From Bacteroidaceae bacterium (lineage in GTDB: Bacteria > Bacteroidota > Bacteroidia > Bacteroidales > Bacteroidaceae), in NCBI GenBank assembly GCA_024693505.1, contig JAILKU010000022.1, forward strand, positions 1 through 64,000: DNA of 64,000 nt. The letters are read 5' to 3'. How positions within the stretch are numbered: position 1 is the first letter of the stretch; the number at the start of each line of letters is the position of its first letter. The translations under genes were made by a program, and so were the position numbers. A model generated the notes under the pieces. That model saw nothing but the letters and a program-made list of their open reading frames with translations, did not search any database and was not told the origin of the DNA. Below, in pieces: positions 1 through 9,149 of the stretch.

Positions 1-3000
1 TAGCCTCGCCGGTCACGGTGGCGATGGTGCCGATGATGCTCCGTGCCGTAATCTTCATGCCCTGTGCAGCCTCTGCCGGGAAGGCGCGTACTGTGATGAC
101 GCGCTCAGCCCCCTTGGCTACCTCAACGATGGAGTCAGCACCGATGGCATAGACCTCGCGCACCACGGTAAACTCCTGCATGAAGTCCTTCTGCATCTGC
201 AAGCCGTTGTAGGCTTCCACTTGACGGCGGACGGTCAACTGCACCTTACTACCGCTAGCAAGCGGTTTGTCTGTCCGTACCTTTACACGCGAGACGTATG
301 CATCCTTCTTGTCGTACGACAGACTCCGGTTCTGCTCCTCGATGCGGCATGGCAGCAGTTGACCGTCCTGGGTCAGTGTCAGCCGCTCAGCTGTCAGCGA
401 CTGCGGACGCATATACTCGTTGAAGGTGACTTCCACGCCGTCCTCGTAGGCACGTGCGGCCTGCACGGCGGGCAGGGTATTGCGCACCAGCGGGATATTG
501 ATGTCCAACTGTGGCGGAGGTACGGGCAGCCAGTCGGAGTAGGCCGTCTCGTAGCCTGCCTTCTCTACCTTCACCTGCCACAATCCCTGCGGCACGTCCC
601 AGGCATACTTGCCCTCGGCATCGGTCAGCAGCGGATTCTCCTGACGGAACTCCTCGGCCCGCCACTTCACCACCTCGTCGTGCAGGTCGCCATACTCATC
701 CTCACCCGTCTGCTTGTAGTAGATGGTGGCGGTGGCGTTCTCCACGCGGTTGTCGGCCACGGCCTCATAGACGTAGCCGGAGGGGTCGATACCTACACGG
801 ACTTTGGGAAGATGCTCACGGTTTTCAACTTTGAGTAGTGCCCTGCGTCGTTTTTCATTCCATTTTCGGCTTTCCTCATCGCAGTCCAGCAAGTATATTT
901 CTCCACTGTAATGTTGCAACTTGCTGGCATAAGTTTCATCGTTCAGATAGTTTGCAGCTAACTTCACCAGCGTTGCACCAATGCCACTGAACACCTCTGT
1001 TATGCTTGTTCCAACCGTTCCTGGAAGAGCCTTCAGGCCAGTCTTCACAAGACCTGTTGCAAGCAGGTCGGCAACGGCAAGACATTTGAAATAGTTCATC
1101 TCATAGTAAGCAAATTCCTCAATGTCTTTCTTCAGCGCAGTGGCATCCGCCTGTTGTTCTTCACACGGGTCGGGCACATCCTCCCAGATACTCATCAGTT
1201 GGTTCACTCTGTCGGCACCTTCCTTAATGTCGTTCAGTATGACCACGTAGGAGAACACCTCACCAATGGCTTGCATAGTCTTCAGCGATGACTGCATCAA
1301 CTTTCCCAAAAAGGTCTTCGGAGTGACAAAATGTTTCAACTTACTTGGATCGAGTCCGTCCTGCTGGAGCATGACCGCCGACTCCTTGACACTCTGTAGG
1401 AATCCTTTCTTTCCGCCTAAGTCGGCAAGAGTCTTCAATTGCTTGTCTGTAAGCGGCGGCATGCCTGGTTCATGCCATACTTTCATAAGATAGCTTATAT
1501 CACGTGACAACGACGAAGTCAGGTTGCCGAAGAACTTCACTGCATCACCGGCAAATACCTTCGAAAGTGCCACTATGGCTTGTAGTTCACTGTATTGTGT
1601 CATTATCTCGCCCACATAGCGGTTTACGTCGGTGATAAAATCTCCTTTTATTTTCCTTCTTGCAGGAGCCATCAGAGCAAATGCCTTACCACGAACCTCC
1701 ATATAAATGTTGTTCTTCAGGTCCACAAGCCTATACGAGTCATTACCTACTAACTCGTAGAGGGTGCTTCCGTCAATGCCTGTCAACTCGCTGTAGCCTT
1801 CGCTTAGAAGCCGCTCCGCCGTAAGTCCTTCTGCGGAAGTGATGCTTAAGCCGTCTCCAAAGTCGGCATCTTGAATGTTCATTCCAGTAAGCACCTCAGA
1901 CAGGTTGAAGTCAAGGTCGGCAAGGTCATTCTCAATCTGTGCAAAAGCCTCGTCAAGCGTGATGTCGGGCACTGGCTCATCCTCTATTCCGCTCATATCC
2001 ACGCCTATCAACTCGGCATACTCCTTCATCAACGTCCAGCGACGATCGGGATTTTTCTCCCCTGCAATTTCCGTCATAAGACTGTCTATAGTGTTCTGCA
2101 ACTCCTCAAACCCTTCTCTTTGGTATTCCAAGAAGTTGGAAGCCACAAACTGCAAGTTGTTGTCAAAATGTTTCTCAGATGCATCTTCATAGTCAACATC
2201 CACGCTGCAAACGGCATCATTTTTCAAGTTGACGCTGCACATCCAGTGTCCTGTGATGCCGTCATATTCTGTTGGAAGATAACCAATCTCACCATTCACG
2301 GTCTGGTATATAAGGGTGACGTTCTTCACCTTGGTTGAGTCCGTTGTGTTGAAGATAATCTCGAAGAGGAACGGATTGCTTGTGTGGACGTATGCCGAAT
2401 ACCACTGCTCGCTCAGGCTCATGGGATTCTCGTAGTCGAAATCGATGCACAGTTTGTTGGCGTCGGAGATGACCGAACTATAGTCTTTAGGATTATTCCA
2501 TTTACCTATCAGTGGAGGGAACATCAGTACGTGCAATGGACGAATCATATCCTTGTTGTAGGTCACATTCACGGTTTCGGTCTTTGCCTCCCGTCCCTGC
2601 TTGGTTGTGATGACGGCATAGACGGGAATGGTTGCCAAGTTAGGACAACCGAGTAGTTCCACATGCATATTCCAACTGCCATCTGCCAATGAGTGCGTTT
2701 CACCAACCAAGATGTCATTGCCTGCATACACCCTGACAGGACTGAGTGCCGGGGCTGTTCCATAAACAGGGAATGACAGTTTGTAAATCGATTCGGGTGC
2801 CACAATGGTCATATACTTCACATCGCAAGTGGCAAAGCCAATGGGCTGTGTCACCTCGCGGCCGTCAAGCGTGAACTGAAGCTGTGCCGAAGCCATCAGT
2901 GTGCCTTGGTCGATGGCTGTCAGGATGAAGCGGGTCGGCTCATCCAAGTAGTCCTTCTCCACGGGGATGGTCAGTCTGCCGTCTTCTACGGTGACCCGCA

Positions 3001-5704
3001 CCATCTTCGTCCCCGTCATCGACGAACCTTCCACATATTCTGCCTTGTCAGCTGGATAGTCCACCAGCAGGCGCACGTTGCTCACACGGTCGCGGATGCT
3101 CTCTTTGAAACCGATTTCTGCCCGCAGGGTGACGTTGCAGCTGATGCTCACCTCCGTCTTGTTGGGCAGGAAGAGGGTCTTTGTGTCGTCGGTGTAGTAG
3201 AACGGTTCAGCATAGAGTGTCGGAATCTGGTCGTTCGTCACCTCGGCAATGAGGCCGCTCTCCACCTTTACCTTGTTGCTCAGGTAGTCCTTGTCTGCCT
3301 CCATGCCCACAGCGGTATAGTCGCTCAGGTAGAGCATCTTGCTGAGAAACGGGTCGCTGCCCATCGTCACCACGGTGTAGTCGCCATCCTTCAGCCCCGT
3401 GAGGGTGATGGTCGCCTCTGTGAAGGTCTCCTGCCGGCACAGCAGTCCGTCTGCGTCGTACAGGGTTGCCGTCACCGCCTGGTTGTCTGACCGCAGGAAC
3501 GACACCTCAACGCCGCCCAACTCTTTCAGGGCGAAGGTGACGGAGTCTGCCTTCTCCTCATCGTTGTTGAGGGTCACGCTCACCTCCACAGGCATGAACA
3601 GGTCTTTTAGGCTCGATGCCGTCAGTCGGATGCGGTCGCCCGCCTTGGCTCCGCTTAGCAGTTGCACCTCGGGGTACTGCACCATGAGGCTGTCCAGTGC
3701 CTCGCCTGTCGTCTCGTTGTAGGCGGCAATGGTGACATTCTGGTAGTCGCTATAGTATGGTAGTGTCTGCCCTTCCTCGTCAGCGGCAACGGAGGCGGTG
3801 TAGGTGAAGTCGTAGTGGATGGTAGGTCCGGCAAGCGGCGACAGGGTGAGGTCGAAGTTGCTGTTGGGGTCAGACAATCTGCTGTACTCCACTGCCTTTC
3901 TTGCAGCTACATACCCTCGTGCGGTGGCACTCAGCGTCAGGTCGCCTGCCGGGGTTTCCAGTTCGTAGCGGCCCAACTGGTCGGTAGTGGCGGTGAACAC
4001 CTTTCCCACAGTGCCGTTCATCATCAGCGAGGCGGTGACGGTAGCGATGCCGATGGGGTTGCCGTCGGGGTCGGTCACCCGTCCGCTCAAGGTGAGGGTA
4101 TCGGGCTGGCTGAGCGTGTAGATGGTCTGAGCCGTAGCCTCCTTCACCACCAGTTCGGTGCGTGGCGGTGCACCGTAGCGGGCAGCCAGTTCGGTGGGCA
4201 GGGTGATGCCGTAGAGCAGTCGGGTGCCCTCCACCTGCCTGTCGAGGGTACTGCCCGTGCCGATGAGGTTGCCCATGGCATCCATCCACACGATGGTGGT
4301 CTGGTCGGTCACGTCGGTGGGGGTTCCTCCCTCCTCTCCGGCGGGTGTCTGTACGGTCAGTTGCACAGCTTGCATGGGCTGGACGCTCTTGAAGGTCATC
4401 TCCATCGGCTGGTTACTGAGGGTGAAGGTGTCGGTGGAGGCAACCAGTACGCCCTGAGGACTCATCAGGTGGGCGGTGTAAGGCTCCTCGTTGGTCTGTG
4501 CATAGAAGATGTAGGAAGGGCGTTCGTCGACGATGTATTTGGTCTGTTCGCCACTGCGTGCGTTAAAGAGCACGAGCGACATGCCCTTGTAGCGTCCGTC
4601 CATGAAATTGTCAGGCAGGTCAACGGTGATGTTCTCCGCCTCGCCTTCGGGTATCGCGAGAACGTCGGCAAAGCGGGTGCCCCAGACTTTATCTGCCTTA
4701 TAAGCCGCAACTGACTGCTCGGGCACATAGAGAACGCAGGACTGTGGGATACGGTCGAACCCATAGAGCATATAGCCCGTATATTCGTATTCGCTGATAC
4801 AGATGGCCGGCGGCACTGTAGCATAAAGCGTGACAGCCTCCAAGACGGAATTTGGAGGCAGTTGCCACCATCCCATGTATTTGATGTTTGACGGAAGAAT
4901 CAGCTGCTTCAGCTTGGGCATGCCGTCGACATGAATCTCCAGCACATCTTCATGTTTGTTGACTCCATCATCCCAGACGCCTTGATAAGAGGTATGCCCG
5001 AACGTGTGACGAAGGTCTAATTTCTCTGCATTGGGCAAAGCGTTGTATGAACCTAAAACACTGAAACATTCACTGCTCATGCCTACTTCGCCTGAAACGG
5101 TCAGGGTTTTCACATCGGCGGGTTTGATGCCGAACTGATTCAGATAGGCGTACAGATGGAAACCACCGATGGAATTGCCACCGGGAGCCTGCCCTGCTTT
5201 CTGGAAATAGTTGACGAACAGCTCGCCCGTAGTGGCATTCCAGCTGTTGGTGCCGGGACTTTCCGGATTCTGCATCTGTCCGTCTCCATATTCCCATCCT
5301 CCTTCCGGCACTTCGGGGTCGAACTCTGCACAGGCGTTGATGGTTACATCGTGACTGGGCATCGTGAAGACTGGCCAGACATCGGAACTGACCATGACTT
5401 CCCTCCCCTCAAACATCTTCTTTCCCTCAAATTCCATGTGGGTATATACCCAGCCCAAGTTGGCCATTCCCATGACTTCGATCTTCACACTGTCACCAGC
5501 TGCCAACTCGCAACTGACGCTGTAATCAGCCGTGTTGTTTATCAGATTGTTGTAAAGATCCCAGCTACCATCGCTGTGGTGGTGATATATGTTGATGCTC
5601 AAGCCGCGCCCGGCGGTGGAGACGACGGTCAGCTTGTATGCCTGTGCCGAAACTGCTGTCAGCATCAACAGCAGGGCGGCTAAATATCTCTGTATCTTTT
5701 TCAT
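1..5704 (-). CDS. Giant secreted multidomain surface protein (LRR cap plus carboxypeptidase-regulatory-like domains), C-terminus cut by window edge
   Basis: Absent from the ORF track because no stop occurs before base 1; I found it by translating the minus strand from the ATG at 5704. About 1,900 codons stay open. It starts with a signal peptide (MKKIQRYLAALLLMLTAVSA). Near residue 320 is a BspA-type LRR end motif (LYVPEQSVAAYKA), and near residue 535 a carboxypeptidase-regulatory-like beta-sandwich (SGRVTDPDGNPIGIATV). A second such sandwich lies near residue 1635 (DVPQGLWQVKVEKAGYETAY). The stretch between is long and contains a partly helical region with few recognisable motifs. The start is 9 bp after the stop of the BspA-like gene upstream, so the two are probably co-transcribed. 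Extracellular or surface location is likely; a type IX secretion tail cannot be checked because the end is missing. No enzymatic motif seen. Function unknown; adhesin or structural surface protein is inference. Confidence 0.85.
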   Translation of the reverse strand, partial: MKKIQRYLAALLLMLTAVSAQAYKLTVVSTAGRGLSINIYHHHSDGSWDLYNNLINNTADYSVSCELAAGDSVKIEVMGMANLGWVYTHMEFEGKKMFEGREVMVSSDVWPVFTMPSHDVTINACAEFDPEVPEGGWEYGDGQMQNPESPGTNSWNATTGELFVNYFQKAGQAPGGNSIGGFHLYAYLNQFGIKPADVKTLTVSGEVGMSSECFSVLGSYNALPNAEKLDLRHTFGHTSYQGVWDDGVNKHEDVLEIHVDGMPKLKQLILPSNIKYMGWWQLPPNSVLEAVTLYATVPPAICISEYEYTGYMLYGFDRIPQSCVLYVPEQSVAAYKADKVWGTRFADVLAIPEGEAENITVDLPDNFMDGRYKGMSLVLFNARSGEQTKYIVDERPSYIFYAQTNEEPYTAHLMSPQGVLVASTDTFTLSNQPMEMTFKSVQPMQAVQLTVQTPAGEEGGTPTDVTDQTTIVWMDAMGNLIGTGSTLDRQVEGTRLLYGITLPTELAARYGAPPRTELVVKEATAQTIYTLSQPDTLTLSGRVTDPDGNPIGIATVTASLMMNGTVGKVFTATTDQLGRYELETPAGDLTLSATARGYVAARKAVEYSRLSDPNSNFDLTLSPLAGPTIHYDFTYTASVAADEEGQTLPYYSDYQNVTIAAYNETTGEALDSLMVQYPEVQLLSGAKAGDRIRLTASSLKDLFMPVEVSVTLNNDEEKADSVTFALKELGGVEVSFLRSDNQAVTATLYDADGLLCRQETFTEATITLTGLKDGDYTVVTMGSDPFLSKMLYLSDYTAVGMEADKDYLSNKVKVESGLIAEVTNDQIPTLYAEPFYYTDDTKTLFLPNKTEVSISCNVTLRAEIGFKESIRDRVSNVRLLVDYPADKAEYVEGSSMTGTKMVRVTVEDGRLTIPVEKDYLDEPTRFILTAIDQGTLMASAQLQFTLDGREVTQPIGFATCDVKYMTIVAPESIYKLSFPVYGTAPALSPVRVYAGNDILVGETHSLADGSWNMHVELLGCPNLATIPVYAVITTKQGREAKTETVNVTYNKDMIRPLHVLMFPPLIGKWNNPKDYSSVISDANKLCIDFDYENPMSLSEQWYSAYVHTSNPFLFEIIFNTTDSTKVKNVTLIYQTVNGEIGYLPTEYDGITGHWMCSVNLKNDAVCSVDVDYEDASEKHFDNNLQFVASNFLEYQREGFEELQNTIDSLMTEIAGEKNPDRRWTLMKEYAELIGVDMSGIEDEPVPDITLDEAFAQIENDLADLDFNLSEVLTGMNIQDADFGDGLSITSAEGLTAERLLSEGYSELTGIDGSTLYELVGNDSYRLVDLKNNIYMEVRGKAFALMAPARRKIKGDFITDVNRYVGEIMTQYSELQAIVALSKVFAGDAVKFFGNLTSSLSRDISYLMKVWHEPGMPPLTDKQLKTLADLGGKKGFLQSVKESAVMLQQDGLDPSKLKHFVTPKTFLGKLMQSSLKTMQAIGEVFSYVVILNDIKEGADRVNQLMSIWEDVPDPCEEQQADATALKKDIEEFAYYEMNYFKCLAVADLLATGLVKTGLKALPGTVGTSITEVFSGIGATLVKLAANYLNDETYASKLQHYSGEIYLLDCDEESRKWNEKRRRALLKVENREHLPKVRVGIDPSGYVYEAVADNRVENATATIYYKQTGEDEYGDLHDEVVKWRAEEFRQENPLLTDAEGKYAWDVPQGLWQVKVEKAGYETAYSDWLPVPPPQLDINIPLVRNTLPAVQAARAYEDGVEVTFNEYMRPQSLTAERLTLTQDGQLLPCRIEEQNRSLSYDKKDAYVSRVKVRTDKPLASGSKVQLTVRRQVEAYNGLQMQKDFMQEFTVVREVYAIGADSIVEVAKGAERVITVRAFPAEAAQGMKITARSIIGTIATVTGEA

Positions 5705-5713
5705 AGTATGTCG

Positions 5714-7924
5714 TTATTTGATGATGATTTTCTTTCCGTTCTTGATGTAGATGCCAGGACGCAGGGTGCCAGTGACTTTACGACCTGCGAGGTCGTAATA
5801 GTTGAGAGTTGACAGTTGAGAGTTGACAGTTTGAGAGATTCCTGTGGGGGCACCGTAGGCGAGAGCGAAGCGGGTTGTGGTTTCTCCCGCTTGGGCGGTA
5901 AAAGTATAAGGCTCCGTGGCTGGTTGCATGGTGCCTGTCTCATGGTCGATAAGCATCAACTTGCCTTCCAAGTCAGGATAGGGCGTCTTGAAGTCAGCTA
6001 TGAAGGTGTATTCGCCCGCAACAGGAAACTTGGCACCCATACTTACTGCATCACCTTCGGTAAAAGGCTGTTCGCTGATGGCATAGTGGGTGTTGTCGGC
6101 ACCAATTACATATAGTAAGGTGGAGGTGCCGGTCAGGTCGGGGAACTTGGTGGCATCGCAGGCTGCTTCGTAGTCAGCGCTGGCATCGGGATTGCCTACC
6201 AGTCGGGTACGGTCAAGCTCCATGCCTTCGGCATTCCGCACGTGCAGGTTGATGACACGGCGGTTCTCCATCGTACCCACAGGCGGACGGGGGGAGGCAG
6301 CACGCCGCTGTCTTGCCTGAGCGGGAAGGATGTCGGAGGTCAGTTCGGCATAGAAGTCCTCGTAGTCACTGACGGTAGCGAAACGCCCGTACTCTGGGAA
6401 GTTCAGGGCCTCGCAGCCCAACGGGCGCTGCACAAAGAACCCTTGGAAGGGGTGCAACACATAATTGTCGTCAACAGGGCTATAAGTGACATAACCTTCG
6501 GGATAGGTCGTTACGGTTGAGCCCCAAGGCAAAGGATAGGAGAATGGCTCTTTTCTTCCATAGACCACAAAGGGCATCGACGGCTCGAAGTATTTGGTGC
6601 TGTAGAAGCAGGGATAGGGATTGCCTATAAAGTTCCAAGAGCGGTCACATTCAGCGGAGGCGGTATATTGTTGCAAAGGGATTGAGACATCCTCGGTAGT
6701 GAAGAGGTTGTTCTTGTTGGCATTGTTGATGGCGGGCAGCTCGATGGTGATGTCAGGCGTGATGACCTCGTTCCATCCGCAAGTGAAGATAAACCCCTCA
6801 CCCGCATGGAGGATGCTGTCAGCAGTCTGTCTCACCCATACCTCGTCGAACTTGGCATCGGCCCGCATCTGTCCTGAATACTTCCTAATGGCCCACTGGA
6901 AGTTGTTACCCGTCTCGAGAATATGCAAATCGCTCAGACGACAGTCGTAGGGCAACGACATAAATATCCAACGACCGCTCCAAAAGGTCGACTCATTCAA
7001 CCGCAGGGTGGTCTTCACCTCATCGGCTCGCATCGGCGATTTCGCATAGAGCGTTGGCCAACAGTTGTCGAGCGTCGTGGTTGTCATCGTGTTCTCTTTC
7101 AGGATGCGGATAGCGTTCTCGTAGGCATCTTGCTCGATGTTGAACGTACCGACAGACAGCGTTCCCTCTGCCTCATGGGTGAGGTGGCCGGCATAGTAGA
7201 GACTATTTTCGTTGTCCATGCTGACGGCAAGGGTCAGATTGGGCTTATTGGATGGCAGATTCTGAATGAGCGTGAACTCCTTGCACACACGCAGGTCGCC
7301 CGGCCAACTGATGTCAAGCGGCTTGAACACAGGAAAATGGTTCCAACCCGTCTCCAGTTCGTAGGGCGTACAGGCTGGGTGGGAAAGCGTGTGGCCACGC
7401 ATCATGTAGTTCAGATAGACCACGTTATCGTAGGGATAGGTTTCGTCCCTAACCGTAAAGTCCTTGCTGTCGTCGTAGTTGTAGAGACCATAATTCCTGT
7501 AGGGAACCTTACGGGCGTAGAGGTCGCCATAATAGATATACCTCGGTTGTTCCGTGCCGTAGTAAGACTGGCTATAATAAGACGGAGGAGCCACGAGCGA
7601 GGGCGGAACAATGCCCAGACAGGTGACGTCCTTCAGACTGTCGCAGTGGTCGAAGGCTCCGTTGGCACGGATCAGCGTTGAGGGCAGTGTTACTTTCTTC
7701 AGGTTATTGCAGCCCCTGAATGCAGATTCCTCAATGATCTCCACGCCCTCGGGGATAGTAACTTCTACCAAATCGATTCGGTTCTGGAACGCATTCGCAG
7801 GAATGATTTTCGTCCCGGCAGGCAACTGTTCAGGCGTAATGTCCTTATAGTTGACTTGGTTTTGTGCCCATGTGAAGGCGGTCCAGTCAACTAATAAAAG
7901 GAAAATAAGGGCAATTTCTTTCAT
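5714..7924 (-). CDS. BspA-like leucine-rich repeat surface protein with T9SS-type tail
   Basis: 736 aa. N-terminal signal sequence (MKEIALIFLLLVDWTAFTWA). Residues about 35-115 are BspA/TpLRR-like repeats (IPANAFQNR, TIPEGVEIIEESAFRGC, VTLPSTLI), known in Bacteroidota surface proteins and often involved in binding. The central 500 residues are beta-rich and I recognise no enzyme motif. The end, YYDLAGRKV...GIYIKNGKK, matches the C-terminal signal used by type IX secretion. Just before that tail is TVNSQLSTLN, encoded by a short DNA repeat (see findings). A -7-like TATCTTTG sits about 30 bp upstream of the ATG on the minus strand. It precedes the giant protein gene by 9 bp. Ligand unknown. Confidence 0.85.
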   Translation of the reverse strand: MKEIALIFLLLVDWTAFTWAQNQVNYKDITPEQLPAGTKIIPANAFQNRIDLVEVTIPEGVEIIEESAFRGCNNLKKVTLPSTLIRANGAFDHCDSLKDVTCLGIVPPSLVAPPSYYSQSYYGTEQPRYIYYGDLYARKVPYRNYGLYNYDDSKDFTVRDETYPYDNVVYLNYMMRGHTLSHPACTPYELETGWNHFPVFKPLDISWPGDLRVCKEFTLIQNLPSNKPNLTLAVSMDNENSLYYAGHLTHEAEGTLSVGTFNIEQDAYENAIRILKENTMTTTTLDNCWPTLYAKSPMRADEVKTTLRLNESTFWSGRWIFMSLPYDCRLSDLHILETGNNFQWAIRKYSGQMRADAKFDEVWVRQTADSILHAGEGFIFTCGWNEVITPDITIELPAINNANKNNLFTTEDVSIPLQQYTASAECDRSWNFIGNPYPCFYSTKYFEPSMPFVVYGRKEPFSYPLPWGSTVTTYPEGYVTYSPVDDNYVLHPFQGFFVQRPLGCEALNFPEYGRFATVSDYEDFYAELTSDILPAQARQRRAASPRPPVGTMENRRVINLHVRNAEGMELDRTRLVGNPDASADYEAACDATKFPDLTGTSTLLYVIGADNTHYAISEQPFTEGDAVSMGAKFPVAGEYTFIADFKTPYPDLEGKLMLIDHETGTMQPATEPYTFTAQAGETTTRFALAYGAPTGISQTVNSQLSTLNYYDLAGRKVTGTLRPGIYIKNGKKIIIK

Positions 7925-7956
7925 AAATGATGAGGGTTAGGTTGGATATTTGGAGG

Positions 7957-7964
7957 CAAAGATA
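7957..7964 (-). promoter_or_regulatory. -7 promoter element for the BspA-like gene
   Basis: TATCTTTG on the minus strand, exact match to the Bacteroidota -7 consensus TAnnTTTG, 33 bp upstream of the ATG at 7924. No clear TTTG -33 box at the expected spacing. Confidence 0.5.
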
Positions 7965-8224
7965 CGGGAAAAGAACGAAAAAAAGGAAGAAAAAACAAAC
8001 TATATGACGAAGTGGCGAAGTGGAGTGACGAAACGCGCATTTCGAGTGACGAACGGAAAAAACCTTCACCACCTCAACCTTCGAGATGCCAGTTTAGGCC
8101 AAAAAGGGCCGCTACCCGTCCTGACTTTGGCGATGTGTTACCCTGCTCTCGCGTGTTTAGGGTCTAAGAGTCCGTGACGAATACTCATACTCCCTTGCGT
8201 ATCTTTATGTCCCGCAAAGCGAAT

Positions 8225-8260
8225 GGAGCAGCGAGAGCAGAGCCAAATAAATTTGCCTCG
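8225..8260 (+). repeat. GAGCAGCGAG box plus 5-bp hairpin (CAAAT-AA-ATTTG)
   Basis: Box GAGCAGCGAG followed by a stem CAAAT/ATTTG (8244-8255) with a 2-nt loop. Member of a family whose stems differ in sequence but stay paired; other members at 46481-46610 and 48659-48690, with related inverted forms at 8441-8576. Confidence 0.55.
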
Positions 8261-8372
8261 GCTTTGCCGCTTCGCTTGTCGAAGAACTATGCCGAGTCGT
8301 GACAGACGAAGACGATAGGCAAAACGCAGAAATACGCAGAAATTATTTCCGCAAGCGAAAATTGAGGCGCCA

Positions 8373-8603
8373 GCCCTTTGACTTTCAGTCGAAGTGCCTC
8401 ACGCTGATGTTCATCGACCTCGAACGCGACTCGGCCATCAGAGTGCAAGCACTCATGGCTCTCGCTGCTTACTCGGTTCGGCATAGCTGGAACAAGTTCC
8501 ACTCTGCACTCGCTTACTCGGCCCTTTGACTTTCAGTCGAAGTGCCTCACGCTCGGCATAGCTGGAACAAGTTCCACTCTGCACTCGCTTACTCGGCCCT
8601 TTC
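8373..8603. repeat. Duplicated hairpin-bearing segments
   Basis: GCCCTTTGACTTTCAGTCG... occurs at 8373 and again at 8520; CGGCATAGCTGGAACAAGTT... followed by CCACTCTGCACTCGCTTACTCGG occurs at 8479 and again at 8554. Embedded hairpins, best read on the minus strand, are GAGTGC/GCACTC (8441-8454) and TGGAAC/GTTCCA (8488-8501 and 8563-8576), each with a 2-nt loop, plus a GACT/AGTC hairpin. Confidence 0.6.
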
Positions 8604-8795
8604 TGTGCATTTCTTTTCTTTCTGCGGGACTATTAAATACTCAGGCATCTCCTGACTTCGGCGATGCGTCACCCTGTTGGCGTGCGCCAGTTGGCAATTC
8701 TTGTAATTTTGAGATGCTCGTCAGCAAAAAATCACCCTTTCCTTTTCTATTTCATATTATTTATACTTTTGCCACGGATTATACATACTCCACCC

Positions 8796-8850
8796 AAGGT
8801 GTAGCCAAGGTGTACACAAGGTGTACCCAAGGTGTACACAAGGTGTAGCC
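8796..8850. repeat. 11-bp tandem array (5 units of AAGGTGTAnnC)
   Basis: Five consecutive 11-bp units: AAGGTGTAGCC, AAGGTGTACAC, AAGGTGTACCC, AAGGTGTACAC, AAGGTGTAGCC. Just downstream of a TACTTTTG -7-like site on the plus strand. No plus-strand gene follows. Confidence 0.85.
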
Positions 8851-9084
8851 AAGTTTGAAAGGCTGTCATTACCTTGGGAAGACACTGAGTACTGCTTGGA
8901 TAGGGTATGGGTAGAGCGGAGCTCTATCGTCATTACCATCATATAGCATGTATAAATAACGAAGGACACATCTTTCCTGAGTCACCCAAGTCACTATGCA
9001 GAATTCCCTGCTTATCGGGGTTGCAAGATGGCCAGCCACTCGGAAATGTTAAAACTGCCGAGGTCAGGAGATGTCGGTGTAGGC

Positions 9085-9121
9085 AAAAAGGGCCGCTACC
9101 CGATTGTCGGACAGCGGCCCT
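9085..9121 (-). terminator. Rho-independent terminator after the DUF6359-type gene
   Basis: On the minus strand, AGGGCCGCT pairs perfectly with AGCGGCCCT across a 15-nt loop and is followed by TTTTT. It lies 29 bp past the stop at 9150. Confidence 0.8.
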
Positions 9122-9149
9122 GCGCATTCAGCACAAATGTTTCTGGCTT

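Larger units (their letters stand above)
7965..9088. other. Gene-free intergenic region packed with repeats and hairpins
   Basis: About 1.1 kb with no convincing gene on either strand; ORFs of 60-76 codons here lack homology signs and run through repeats. Contents seen: a CCTGACTT(T/C)GGCGATG block at 8119 and again at 8650; GAGCAGCGAG-type hairpins at 8225-8600; a direct duplication at 8373-8603; a Bacteroidota-like -7 (TACTTTTG) at 8764; an 11-bp array at 8796-8850; and a partial copy of the downstream terminator arm (AAAAAGGGCCGCTACCCG) near 8101. Confidence 0.7.

Noticed and set aside
7965-8750. tRNA or small ORFs in the gene-free region
   Set aside because: No cloverleaf with a TTCGANNC arm found by eye; ORFs are short and cross repeats. 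A tRNAscan run would settle it.
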